Of a DNA stretch of 64,000 nt, positions 55,077 through 63,240 are shown piece by piece. The translations under genes were made by a program, and so were the position numbers. Source of the stretch: Paenibacillus xerothermodurans (GTDB taxonomy: Bacteria > Bacillota > Bacilli > Paenibacillales > NBRC-103111); assembly GCF_002220865.2 (NCBI RefSeq), contig NZ_NHRJ02000001.1:620001-684000 (forward strand). Direction: 5' to 3'. Position 1 is the first letter of the stretch. Every line of letters begins with the position of its first letter. The notes beneath the pieces were generated by a model. That model was not told where the DNA came from. It saw only the letters and a program-made list of their open reading frames with translations, and ran no database searches.

Positions 55077-57311
55077 CTAAAACTGGGATCGCAGTTTCTC
55101 CACCAGCTTTGCGGTATTGCGCCAATCCTCTTCCGTAATCTCGGCCTGGCTGTATTTCGCTTTCTCAAAGATGGAGAGCACATGCTCCAAATCCGCCGTC
55201 AACCACTTGCTTTGCTTGGTCCATCTGGCAACGGCTTCACGCATGGTCTCGTGCTCCATCCGCACGTAGCCTTTTCCCCGGCATATACGCAGCATACGTT
55301 CGCATTCGATAATTACCTTTTGCTTGAGCAGCGACGCGCGCCGGCGTTCCATCCGCTCACGTATCAGCTCAACAACCTCAAACCTCCAGCTCAAGAAGGC
55401 CGCGAGAGCCGCGAACAACACGGTGACGCCTGCTGCACGTGCCACCGTGCTGCCGGACTCATCCGTCACCGGCATCTCAGCGGCGGTTTCAGGAGCACTT
55501 GGCGTCGCCTCCGTCTGGGCGATGGATTCTTCCTGCATCGGTGCGCGAGGCAGTGAAAAACCCGAAGTGGGCTCAAATGGTATCCATCCCCATCCGTTGA
55601 AGTACACTTCCACCCAAGAGTGGGCATCCGCGTTTCGGACAGTGTACACCCCGGCGGCGTCCGGATCGATGATGTCCCCATGATCGAAAGCGGCGGCATC
55701 CTCCTTTTGCGCCGACGAGCCCGATGCGTACCCCTTCACCCACCGGGCGGGCAATCCATTGGCACGAGCAAGCACCGCCATAGCCGTGGAGTAATAATCA
55801 CAGTACCCTTCACCGATCTCAAATAGAAACCGATCGACAAAATCACGGCTTTTTCCTTTGCTTAGATCGGGTTTATTGGTGTACGGGTAATTGTCGCGCA
55901 AAAATTGTTCGATCGCTTTCGCTTTGTCATAAGGGTTGGCTGACGTCTGCGTGATTTCCAGCGCCAACTGCCGCACCCGCGCCGGAGTGCTGTCCGGCAG
56001 CTGCAGATATTGAGCGAATTCAGCTCTGTTTGGCGGTACGAACGGAGCCTTGCGTAAACCTGCTTCATCGATGATAGGCAGTTGAGAGACGAGTGTGTAC
56101 GACTTGGGATAAGCTGCCGCCCGATGCGAGATCACACGCAGCTCGGATTGTGCCGGAGCCCAGAACAGTGACTCAAACCCGTTTGTACCGCCGTTCAGAT
56201 CCACTACCTTCTGGGCGTTCATTGCGGCAAATAGTACCGGATACTTCTCGTTCGAGAGCAATGTGACGGTCTGTCGTACCTCCATTGTTTTCAATTGGCT
56301 TCCGGACGTCTGGGGATCCGATGGCAGCACCGCGTTCGCTCGCACGCGTGTGACTGTGGGCCGCTTATCGCTGTCGCTGGGTTCCCAGCCTTTGCCGTTG
56401 TACAATGCTCTCGTTTCGCCGCGCCAGTAGCTGCGGTACGAAGTGTCAACCGTCATAATCGGCGTGTAATCGAACTCAAAGCTTCCTCCGAGCGCCGAGT
56501 CATTGCGGCTGTAGCCGGATGAAGCATCGGTGAATGCGGAGGGTGCGGCAATTTCGATGCCTTTACCCGTTGTGAAATTGACATGCTCTCCGCGGAGATT
56601 CCGCCACGCGGTGTAAGGATCGGTGAGCACCGGATTGACCTCCGGCATGACAGCTCCGATGGACAATGTCAGGCAGATAAGAGATATGACCGGCAGGGCA
56701 ATCGATGCGGGATAATCGGACAAGGACCGCCATGCCGCCGGTGCTTTTTTTCGAAGCTGCTGGAAGTGGACCAATATGAGCAAAAATAGGCCGCAGCCTA
56801 CGGTGACAGCCACCTGGGGCCACAAGTACACCTGAGAAAATGAATCCCGAATGCACATAGCTAGCACGCTGACGATCATCAACGAATAGATACGCCATTT
56901 TTTCGCAACCCACCAGACAACGAAAAAATAAACGATCCACACGGAAAAGCTGAACCATAAGTACGGTGTGAGCTGATACATATTATGAAATAATTGCGAT
57001 GAAAAAAAACTCGTCAAGGTTATATCATCTATGACGTGATGTGCGATCAGCACACGTGCATTAATCCCGATGATGGCGATTAGATGAAGCACGCCGCGAA
57101 TTAGCCAATGTACGCGAAGGAGATACTCAAGTACGATTGTCGCAAGCAAAGTAAGCTCAACGATAAGAACTGTCTCCGGCAGCCACACCCCGTCTTCTTT
57201 GGCAATCCAGAGCACAAATTGAAGCAGTACCACACCCGCCAGTAAGGCGCTCATCCGCTGCGACCAATCCCGCCACAGCCATCCGCTCCACCATGCAATC
57301 GTTTGTCTCAT
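55077..57311 (-). CDS. Membrane transglutaminase-like protease (TgpA type)
   Basis: A 744-residue protein: six to seven N-terminal membrane spans (DUF3488 type, about 20-230), an extracellular part with a transglutaminase core, and after a further span (about 625-645) a C-terminal cytoplasmic DUF4129-type helix region. Catalytic residues: Cys in GEGYCDYYSTAMAVLARANG, His in DAHSWVEVYFNGWGWIPFEP, and an Asp in the WIPFEPT strand region. ATG 57311 follows GGAGGTCGC and shares ATGA with the DUF58 stop. With MoxR and DUF58 it forms a standard three-gene envelope-related operon. Substrate is unknown. Confidence 0.92.
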   Translation of the reverse strand: MRQTIAWWSGWLWRDWSQRMSALLAGVVLLQFVLWIAKEDGVWLPETVLIVELTLLATIVLEYLLRVHWLIRGVLHLIAIIGINARVLIAHHVIDDITLTSFFSSQLFHNMYQLTPYLWFSFSVWIVYFFVVWWVAKKWRIYSLMIVSVLAMCIRDSFSQVYLWPQVAVTVGCGLFLLILVHFQQLRKKAPAAWRSLSDYPASIALPVISLICLTLSIGAVMPEVNPVLTDPYTAWRNLRGEHVNFTTGKGIEIAAPSAFTDASSGYSRNDSALGGSFEFDYTPIMTVDTSYRSYWRGETRALYNGKGWEPSDSDKRPTVTRVRANAVLPSDPQTSGSQLKTMEVRQTVTLLSNEKYPVLFAAMNAQKVVDLNGGTNGFESLFWAPAQSELRVISHRAAAYPKSYTLVSQLPIIDEAGLRKAPFVPPNRAEFAQYLQLPDSTPARVRQLALEITQTSANPYDKAKAIEQFLRDNYPYTNKPDLSKGKSRDFVDRFLFEIGEGYCDYYSTAMAVLARANGLPARWVKGYASGSSAQKEDAAAFDHGDIIDPDAAGVYTVRNADAHSWVEVYFNGWGWIPFEPTSGFSLPRAPMQEESIAQTEATPSAPETAAEMPVTDESGSTVARAAGVTVLFAALAAFLSWRFEVVELIRERMERRRASLLKQKVIIECERMLRICRGKGYVRMEHETMREAVARWTKQSKWLTADLEHVLSIFEKAKYSQAEITEEDWRNTAKLVEKLRSQF

Positions 57312-58555
57312 CCGCTGCGACCTCCCAACACCGCGGGCAGCTCCTGCAGCGACGAAACGGCATACCCGCTGACGCCCATCGATTGCAGCTGCCTCAGCCA
57401 TCTATCCTTATCCGCAGCACCGGCGCACAACCAGAGGTGACACGGATTCAGCTGGAGCTGCCTCAGCCAGCTGAATATAGGAATGATCTGCTCTCCATGC
57501 CGAGGGGTGATGATGGCGATGAAGCTGCCCGGCACCAAATTGTGGACCTTTTCCCGCAGCACCTGCCTCAGGCTGTACTCACCATCAACTTCTACCTGAA
57601 TAAAATGCTGTTGTACCGCTTTATGCTGATTTTGTCCCGGACGCGGTTCTAAATACACATCATCGGCACCCGTGGATACCAGACCGAGGGCCAGGCCATG
57701 AGTGGAGCCGTATTGGAACAACGAGGCCGCGACTGATACCGCCAGCTCGAATTGCTCCAAATCACTGTACGCTGCGATTTGGCGATCAAGTACTAAAAAG
57801 GTTTTCGGTAATGACTCTCTTTCGAACTCCTTGGACTTCCAAGTACCGGTCTTCGCGGTCGCGTTCCAATGAATCCGAGACAGCCGGTCGCCGTACATAT
57901 ACTCGCGCACGCCGTTGATTTGAGTTGTTTCTCTCACGGCCCTCGTCGTCGTCGAATGGTGGTTGGTGCCTTTCATCATCTGATGGAATTGCTGCCACTC
58001 TCGAATCGGGACGATTTGCGGCAGCACAACGATGCGGTGAGGCAGCTGCAGAGTCCCCCGGTGCTCGAACAAGCCGAATATATCCTCCGTCAAACATTCC
58101 GTTGTGCCGAATGCGTATGCACCCCTTCGCAGCGGGGGCGTGCGGTACTGCCACTCGCCGCGGCGTCGCCAGTCCGGTATGATCATGGATTCGAAGCTCA
58201 GCTCTTTGCCGTTGCGATGGAATAATCGGTCCTTGACAAATATATAAGGCATCGGCCAAATGCCGGGTATTTGCAGCTTGATCGTGACGCCGACTGTACT
58301 GCCTGCCTCCAACATACTGCCGGGCTCCGTGTTATGCAACTGACGTGATCCCTGTGTCCGCTTGATGCCGCTCCATTGGCCAAGCAGCAAGTAGATGCTG
58401 AGCACGAACACAATCACGAACAGCATGAGAGCAAGCTTCCCGCCCTGAAAAAGCAAGAACCCGAGGCTGCCCAAGAAGCTGCCCAAAACCGCCCAAAACT
58501 GCTTGCTCATTTTCGGCACGTGCGTCAACGTTTGTACCACCGTGTCCTTCAGCAT
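57308..58555 (-). CDS. DUF58 domain protein
   Basis: A 415-residue protein with two N-terminal membrane spans (about 25-60), a beta-rich part (CARDB-like, about 85-190), and the DUF58 signature GVREYMYGDRLSRIHWNATAKTG near 230, after which a VWA-like fold follows (TFLVLDRQ). DUF58 proteins work with MoxR ATPases, likely as adaptors for metal-dependent assembly. ATG 58555 has GGAG at 8 bases; its coding overlaps neither stop by more than a few bases. It overlaps the transglutaminase gene through ATGA. Confidence 0.93.
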   Translation of the reverse strand: MLKDTVVQTLTHVPKMSKQFWAVLGSFLGSLGFLLFQGGKLALMLFVIVFVLSIYLLLGQWSGIKRTQGSRQLHNTEPGSMLEAGSTVGVTIKLQIPGIWPMPYIFVKDRLFHRNGKELSFESMIIPDWRRRGEWQYRTPPLRRGAYAFGTTECLTEDIFGLFEHRGTLQLPHRIVVLPQIVPIREWQQFHQMMKGTNHHSTTTRAVRETTQINGVREYMYGDRLSRIHWNATAKTGTWKSKEFERESLPKTFLVLDRQIAAYSDLEQFELAVSVAASLFQYGSTHGLALGLVSTGADDVYLEPRPGQNQHKAVQQHFIQVEVDGEYSLRQVLREKVHNLVPGSFIAIITPRHGEQIIPIFSWLRQLQLNPCHLWLCAGAADKDRWLRQLQSMGVSGYAVSSLQELPAVLGGRSG

Positions 58556-58557
58556 AC

Positions 58558-59517
58558 TCACTTCTCCAGCCGTACGGGCACACGGACCTGCTGGAAAACG
58601 GATTGCAGAACGGACGGCACGGTTCCACCATCCATCCGCGCCTCAGCCTGCAGTATAATGCGATGCCCCAGAACGAAAGGGGCCAGGAATTTGATATCGT
58701 CGGGGATCACGAAGTCGCGCTCCTGAAGCAGCGCATAAGCTTTGGCCGCCTGCACCAGCGCTAACGTAGCGCGTGGACTGGCACCGAGATAAATCGACGG
58801 ATGCTCCCGGGTTTGCCTGCAAATAGCTACCGCATAACCGGCCACCGCATTCTCCAAATGCACTTCTTTGGCGCGCTGCTGCAGCCGCACGATATGATCC
58901 ACGTCCGCCACCGGTTCGAGTTGATCCAGCGGATGGGTCACGCTCTGGGAAACGATCAGCCTGGTTTCAGTCGCTTCGTCCGGATAGCCCATGCTGAACT
59001 TCATCATGAAGCGGTCCAGCTGAGCTTCGGGCAGCATGTAAGTTCCTTCGAAATCAATCGGATTTTGCGTGGCAAGCATCAAAAACGGTGTGGGCAAATC
59101 ATGCGTATTGCCGTCCACTGTAATATGGCGTTCTTCCATCGCTTCCAGCAGTGCGGATTGCGTCTTGGTAGTGGCGCGGTTAATTTCATCCGCCAGCAAA
59201 ATGTTCGTCATGATCGGACCCGGGCGAAAAATGAATACCTCATCTCTGGGGTGATATATGGAAACGCCTGTGATATCTGTTGGGAGTAGATCAGGATTGC
59301 ACTGTATGCGGCGGAACTGCCCTCGTATTGATTTCGCCAGCGATTTGATCAGCACGGTTTTACCGGTGCCGGGAACATCTTCGAGCAGCACGTGACCGCC
59401 TGCGATCATGGCTGTAAGCAGAAGCTTGATTTCGTCCGATTTACCGAGGATACAAGATTCCAAATTCGCCTGAATGCGCTTAAGTATTTGTACATCTTCA
59501 TTAAGTATGGCCTCCAT
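58558..59517 (-). CDS. MoxR family AAA+ ATPase
   Basis: A 319-residue AAA+ ATPase. Walker A is EDVPGTGKTVLIKSLA, Walker B ILLADEINRATTKTQSALLEAM, sensor 1 MLATQNPIDFEGTY and the sensor 2 region LGASPRATLAL. MoxR proteins act as chaperones for assembly or activation of partner complexes. It heads the operon; RBS AGGAGG precedes ATG 59517. No strong promoter is evident in the 230-base gap to the spoVA terminator. Confidence 0.95.
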   Translation of the reverse strand: MEAILNEDVQILKRIQANLESCILGKSDEIKLLLTAMIAGGHVLLEDVPGTGKTVLIKSLAKSIRGQFRRIQCNPDLLPTDITGVSIYHPRDEVFIFRPGPIMTNILLADEINRATTKTQSALLEAMEERHITVDGNTHDLPTPFLMLATQNPIDFEGTYMLPEAQLDRFMMKFSMGYPDEATETRLIVSQSVTHPLDQLEPVADVDHIVRLQQRAKEVHLENAVAGYAVAICRQTREHPSIYLGASPRATLALVQAAKAYALLQERDFVIPDDIKFLAPFVLGHRIILQAEARMDGGTVPSVLQSVFQQVRVPVRLEK

Positions 59518-59662
59518 ATTCCTGATCCTCCTTGTGCTATGAGTAGTGAAGCATATAGGACTCCGCTTTTTCTATTCTACAGGATTGAAAAAACTGCGTA
59601 TACAAGCAAAAATAATGAATTTCTTTGTGCGGACACACATGGACCCATCTGTTTGGCAGTTG

Positions 59663-59691
59663 AAAAAACTCCGGAGCATGCAGCCCCGGAG
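59663..59691 (-). terminator. Terminator of the spoVA operon
   Basis: CTCCGG pairs with CCGGAG (59669-59691) around an 11-base loop, followed by six T on the minus strand, 56 bases after the spoVAE stop. Confidence 0.8.
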
Positions 59692-59746
59692 CGCGAGAAA
59701 ACTGTCTGTTATCATAAGACGCTGAAAAATAGAAAATGTTACCGAC

Positions 59747-60112
59747 TCAACCGCGCGGCCTGCATATCAACGCCGCCAAGAAGGAGAAAATGATGGCCGA
59801 GGAGATCCCTGCGCTTGTGATCTCGAGAATGCCTGTAATGATGCCGATCGGCCCATACAAGTGCAGCTCCTGCAGCGCGCCATGGACGAGGGCATTACCA
59901 AAGTTCGTGATCGGCACAGTGGCGCCCGCCCCAGCGAACTTAACAAGCGGATCATACAGTCCCAGCCCGTCGACGATGGCGCCCACGACCACCAGCGTAG
60001 ACATTGTGTGTGCCGGAGTCATTCTGCCGATATCCATCATCAATTGCCCGATAACGCAGATCGCTCCGCCAACGACAAAAGCCCAAACAAACTGCATCAA
60101 GACGTCAACCAT
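59747..60112 (-). CDS. spoVAE: Stage V sporulation protein AE (SpoVAEb type)
   Basis: A 121-residue membrane protein with three to four spans: FVWAFVVGGAICVIGQLMMDIG, TLVVVGAIVDGLGLYDPLVKFAGAGATVPITNFGNALVHGA, described by motif. It resembles SpoVAC and is a part of the Ca-dipicolinate channel of the inner spore membrane. Its ATG directly follows the spoVAD stop; the ribosome binding site (GGGGTAAG) is inside spoVAD. No spoVAEa or spoVAF follows. Confidence 0.95.
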   Translation of the reverse strand: MVDVLMQFVWAFVVGGAICVIGQLMMDIGRMTPAHTMSTLVVVGAIVDGLGLYDPLVKFAGAGATVPITNFGNALVHGALQELHLYGPIGIITGILEITSAGISSAIIFSFLAALICRPRG

Positions 60113-61126
60113 CTAGCTTACCCCGCTTTCTATTGCAACTGCATGGGCGATGCATGGGATGCTCTCTCCCTGCTGATATGTCAAAGGTGAAAGAAGTGCT
60201 CCCGTACCGACTATGAGAACCTTGTTTAATTCACCCTTCTTTATTCTGCGCATGATATGACCGTATGTGACCACCGCGGAGCAGGCACAGCCACTGGCGC
60301 CCGACGCCACAGGCTGTTTGTCCCTGTCGTAAATCATCAGACCGCAATCAGAATACGTCGTTTGCTCTATCGGCACTTTATTCTGCGCCAGGAGTTCTTT
60401 TGCTATATCTACGCCCACTTTGGACAGATCTCCGGTGAGGATTAGATCGTAATAGCCCGGCTCCCGTTGGAAGTCCCTGAAATGTGCCTGCATTGTATCC
60501 ACCGCAGCGGGAGCCATTGCGGCACCCATGTTGAACGGGTCTTTCAAGCCCATATCCGTGACGCGACCTATTGTGGCTCCCGTCACCACAGGACCTTCAC
60601 CGGAGTTGGCCACCACAGCAGCACCTGCCCCTGTTACAGTATATTGCGCCGAAGGCGGCTTCTGCGCGCCATATTCGGTCGGATAGCGGTACTGTTTTTC
60701 GGATGAGGAGTTGTGGCTGCACGTGCCTGCCATCGCACGGTTAGCGTTGCCGGCGTCAATCATCATCGCCGCGATGGCAAGACTCTCCATAGCGGTAGAG
60801 CAGGCGCCGAACACGCCGAGATACGGAATCGCCAACGTGCGTAAGGCAAACGTATTGCTTATGATCTGATTCATCAAGTCCCCGCCGATGTAAAAGTCGA
60901 TGTCCTCCTTCGTTAGACCGGCTTTTCTAATGGCCATTTCCGCGGCTTCTTCCATGAGACGGCGTTCGGATTTCTCCCAGGTGTCCTCTTTAATTTTCGT
61001 ATCGCCGTGCACTAGGTCGAAATCGTTGACCAACGGCCCTTTGCCTTCTTCCGGACCCACCACCGTGCCCGTGGATATAATTACCGGCTTGCTGGGAAAC
61101 GCCCAGCTTTGATGACCTTGCAGCAT
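60113..61126 (-). CDS. spoVAD: Stage V sporulation protein AD
   Basis: A 337-residue thiolase-fold protein that binds dipicolinic acid in spores. Conserved: QSWAFPSKPVIISTGTVVGPEE at the N-terminus, FGACSTAMESLAIAAMMIDAG, CSHNSSSEKQYRYPTEYG, and GASGCACSAVVTYGHI near the C-terminus. The first ATG follows AGGAGG that lies inside the end of spoVAC (4-base gap). Length is normal. Confidence 0.96.
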   Translation of the reverse strand: MLQGHQSWAFPSKPVIISTGTVVGPEEGKGPLVNDFDLVHGDTKIKEDTWEKSERRLMEEAAEMAIRKAGLTKEDIDFYIGGDLMNQIISNTFALRTLAIPYLGVFGACSTAMESLAIAAMMIDAGNANRAMAGTCSHNSSSEKQYRYPTEYGAQKPPSAQYTVTGAGAAVVANSGEGPVVTGATIGRVTDMGLKDPFNMGAAMAPAAVDTMQAHFRDFQREPGYYDLILTGDLSKVGVDIAKELLAQNKVPIEQTTYSDCGLMIYDRDKQPVASGASGCACSAVVTYGHIMRRIKKGELNKVLIVGTGALLSPLTYQQGESIPCIAHAVAIESGVS

Positions 61127-61130
61127 CGTG

Positions 61131-61610
61131 CTAGCCTCCTCTCACGGCATCTACAATTACATGCGCGAGTGCTACGAAAAATGCCGCCACGGTGCCGAAC
61201 ACAATCACCGAACCAGCCAATTTAAACATCATTGAGCCCACTCCAAGTACGAGGCCCTCGCTGCGGTATTCAAGTGCGGCGGAACACATGGAGTTGGCGA
61301 ACCCTGTCACCGGCACGGCAGTGCCGGCCCCCGCCCATTGGGCGATCTTATCGTACACACCTATGGAAGTGAGTACCACGGCAATGAACACCATTACCGC
61401 TACGGTTGGGCTGGCTGCTTTGACCTCCGTGAATCCGTAATAGCGAACGAAAAATTCCGTTATAGCTTGACCGATCGTGCAAATCAAGCCGCCGACTAAG
61501 AACGCGATGATGCAGTTTCTCACAAGCGGTCGGCGGGGCTCGTTTTTCTTGGCAAGAGCTTGATATTGCTGCTGAGCGGGTGTCAATTTTTGCTTGGCCT
61601 TTGTCGCCAT
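61131..61610 (-). CDS. spoVAC: Stage V sporulation protein AC
   Basis: A 159-residue inner-membrane protein, with a polar N-terminus (about 1-27) and four to five spans. Motifs CIIAFLVGGLICTIGQAITEFF and WAGAGTAVPVTGFANSMCSAALEY are diagnostic. SpoVAC is the mechanosensitive part of the dipicolinic acid channel. Gene order spoVAC-spoVAD-spoVAE is the minimal set common to spore formers. It is 19 bases after the DUF421 gene. Confidence 0.96.
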   Translation of the reverse strand: MATKAKQKLTPAQQQYQALAKKNEPRRPLVRNCIIAFLVGGLICTIGQAITEFFVRYYGFTEVKAASPTVAVMVFIAVVLTSIGVYDKIAQWAGAGTAVPVTGFANSMCSAALEYRSEGLVLGVGSMMFKLAGSVIVFGTVAAFFVALAHVIVDAVRGG

Positions 61611-61629
61611 TTTTGTGATCTTCCTTCCC

Positions 61630-62487
61630 TTATTGTTTTAAGAACGGTGTCAGCTTTTGCACTTGTTTTTCCAGAAGCTCCGCGTTCCGTTGATACATTG
61701 CGGCTGCCCCCCGATGGCGGGTGGATAGCCCGAATATCGTCATATCCGCTTCGCACTTTTTTAATGTTGCCAAAAGCAGCTTTTTCTCGTCGCTCACTGG
61801 CACTGTTATTTTGTCATCGTACAGGTCGACATGAAGTTGTCCCGCGGCATCAACTTGACCGATGAACACATTGTCGTGGGTAACGCCTATTTTCTCCAAC
61901 TCGGCGTTTAACCATGCGCGTGAGTGCCCGAGCTCGGCCAGCCGCTCGTCCAGCACTTTGCCGTCGACAATCACTTCGTGCGTTTGACGTGAGGCGGGAA
62001 CCTTCATGCCAAGATGTTTGGGCGTCAGCGGTTGATTTTCACTCTTTAGCAGAACGTTCAGATCGCCGCTCGCCTCTAATATGGCAAATTCCACATCGGC
62101 CAGATTAAACACGTTCTTTTTACGCAGCTCTTCCATGAGCTCATGCGAGTTATATCGTTCCTTCTGCAAATTGGCCTCCAGCACTTTGCCGTCCCGGATA
62201 ACCACGCTGCCCGTTCCATCCAGCCATCGGCGCAGCTTGATGTTTCTAAGCGTTACATACTCCATCGCCAGCGGCACCGTAAACCAGACCAACAGTGCCA
62301 CCACCCCATACATGTAGGGGGCCTCCACATCCGTGGAAATAAAGCCGGCCAGCTCCCCCAGCGTGATGCCAGTTATGTATTCGAAAAATGTGAGCTGTGA
62401 AATTTGCTTTTTGCCGAGTATGCGGGTGAGTATGAACAACATGAAAACAGCGCTCAGTGATCTGATGACTATCTCTACCCAGCCCAA
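61630..62487 (-). CDS. DUF421 (YetF-like) membrane protein linked to spoVA
   Basis: A 285-residue protein with three N-terminal spans (about 5-95; TRILGKKQISQLTFFEYITGITLGELAG is the DUF421 motif) and two cytoplasmic YetF-type domains, the second ending in a region with DLYDDKITVP. A DUF1657-like helical tail (about 240-285, LLLATLKKCEADMTIFGLSTRH) follows, so this resembles the 2Duf (DUF421 plus DUF1657) proteins that accompany mobile spoVA operons and affect spore germination and heat resistance. The start is TTG at 62487 with GGGAGGAGTG seven bases upstream. It is the first gene of the operon; a CATTTTA sequence at 62554-62560 could be a sigma-G -10 but no -35 was found. Confidence 0.85.
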   Translation of the reverse strand: MGWVEIVIRSLSAVFMLFILTRILGKKQISQLTFFEYITGITLGELAGFISTDVEAPYMYGVVALLVWFTVPLAMEYVTLRNIKLRRWLDGTGSVVIRDGKVLEANLQKERYNSHELMEELRKKNVFNLADVEFAILEASGDLNVLLKSENQPLTPKHLGMKVPASRQTHEVIVDGKVLDERLAELGHSRAWLNAELEKIGVTHDNVFIGQVDAAGQLHVDLYDDKITVPVSDEKKLLLATLKKCEADMTIFGLSTRHRGAAAMYQRNAELLEKQVQKLTPFLKQ

Positions 62488-62638
62488 CCTGATTCACTCC
62501 TCCCAGCCATTTTGACGCAACGTTTAAATTATTTGCCAAAGCAGCCGCAGTTATAAAATGTGAAGAAAGCAAGTTTTACCAAACGTGATTGCTCTGCTCA
62601 CCGCTCGCGAGACTTGGCCCGCAGAACTTCGTTCATCC

Positions 62639-62683
62639 AAAAAAAAACCTTGCCGCAGCCGATTGACATTCGTCTGCACAAGG
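62639..62683 (-). terminator. Terminator of the 25-residue membrane peptide gene
   Basis: On the minus strand CCTTG, GCAG and CGA pair with TCG, CTGC and CAAGG, then nine T (62639-62647). It ends 30 bases after the small reading frame and precedes the DUF421 gene. Confidence 0.8.
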
Positions 62684-62712
62684 CTAAAAGGTCCGGATAG
62701 TTCGTATAACGC

Positions 62713-62790
62713 TCACAGGCACAAAACCAGCAATACAATCAATAAGATGAAAAGCACAAGCGCGGTTATAGCCCATGTCCACTTATCCAT
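62713..62790 (-). CDS. Predicted 25-residue membrane peptide
   Basis: The frame encodes MDKWTWAITALVLFI then LLIVLLVLCL, one hydrophobic helix with a short charged N-terminus. An appropriately spaced GGGAG lies 9 bases before the ATG, and a strong terminator follows. No homologue is recognised. It is independent of the DUF421 gene downstream on the same strand. Alternative: a chance frame, but the signals on both sides argue for a real small gene. Confidence 0.55.
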   Translation of the reverse strand: MDKWTWAITALVLFILLIVLLVLCL

Positions 62791-63000
62791 ACAAAGTCGC
62801 TCCCATCTGCGTGGTTAGTATGACGTGCACTATGTTATGCGTGCAGGTTGGTCCTGGTATGTGCGGCTGCCTGCGGAAATTGAATACCAAGGAAACGATT
62901 TCGCTGCGCGTGCGCACGATGTCTGCAGTCAGCCGCCCCGCGGAAGCTGTTCTCCGTGGTTCTGGTACGGGTGTGCATCGGCCAGCCCAGTGTAACAAAG
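62791..63000. other. Intergenic region upstream of the small peptide gene
   Basis: About 210 bases up to the terminator at 63001-63030. It presumably contains the promoter of the small gene, but I found no good hexamers. GC-rich and without structure of note. Confidence 0.4.
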
Positions 63001-63030
63001 AAAAAACGCCGCCTGCGCGAGCAGACGACG
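63001..63030 (-). terminator. Terminator downstream of the RCC1-repeat gene
   Basis: CGTCGTCTGC pairs with GCAGGCGGCG (10 pairs with two G-U) around TCGC, followed by six T on the minus strand. It lies 211 bases after the visible stop but only 51 bases after the stop of the alternative frame. Confidence 0.8.
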
Positions 63031-63240
63031 TGTTTGTATGATCCAGTGGCGGCCCCTGGGAAGCCCTTTGTGCTTCCGTCCTAATAAGCGTACGGCAGTG
63101 TGCCGCCACTGTTTGACGTTAGCCAGCGCTCGATAACAGTACGGCCCGGCGCTCGGCTGGCTGTATGTTCGGGGGCAAAATCACCGCTGCCAAGCCCCCT
63201 GCACGGATGCCCTTTCCGCTCGACTATTTGCAGCGCAAAT

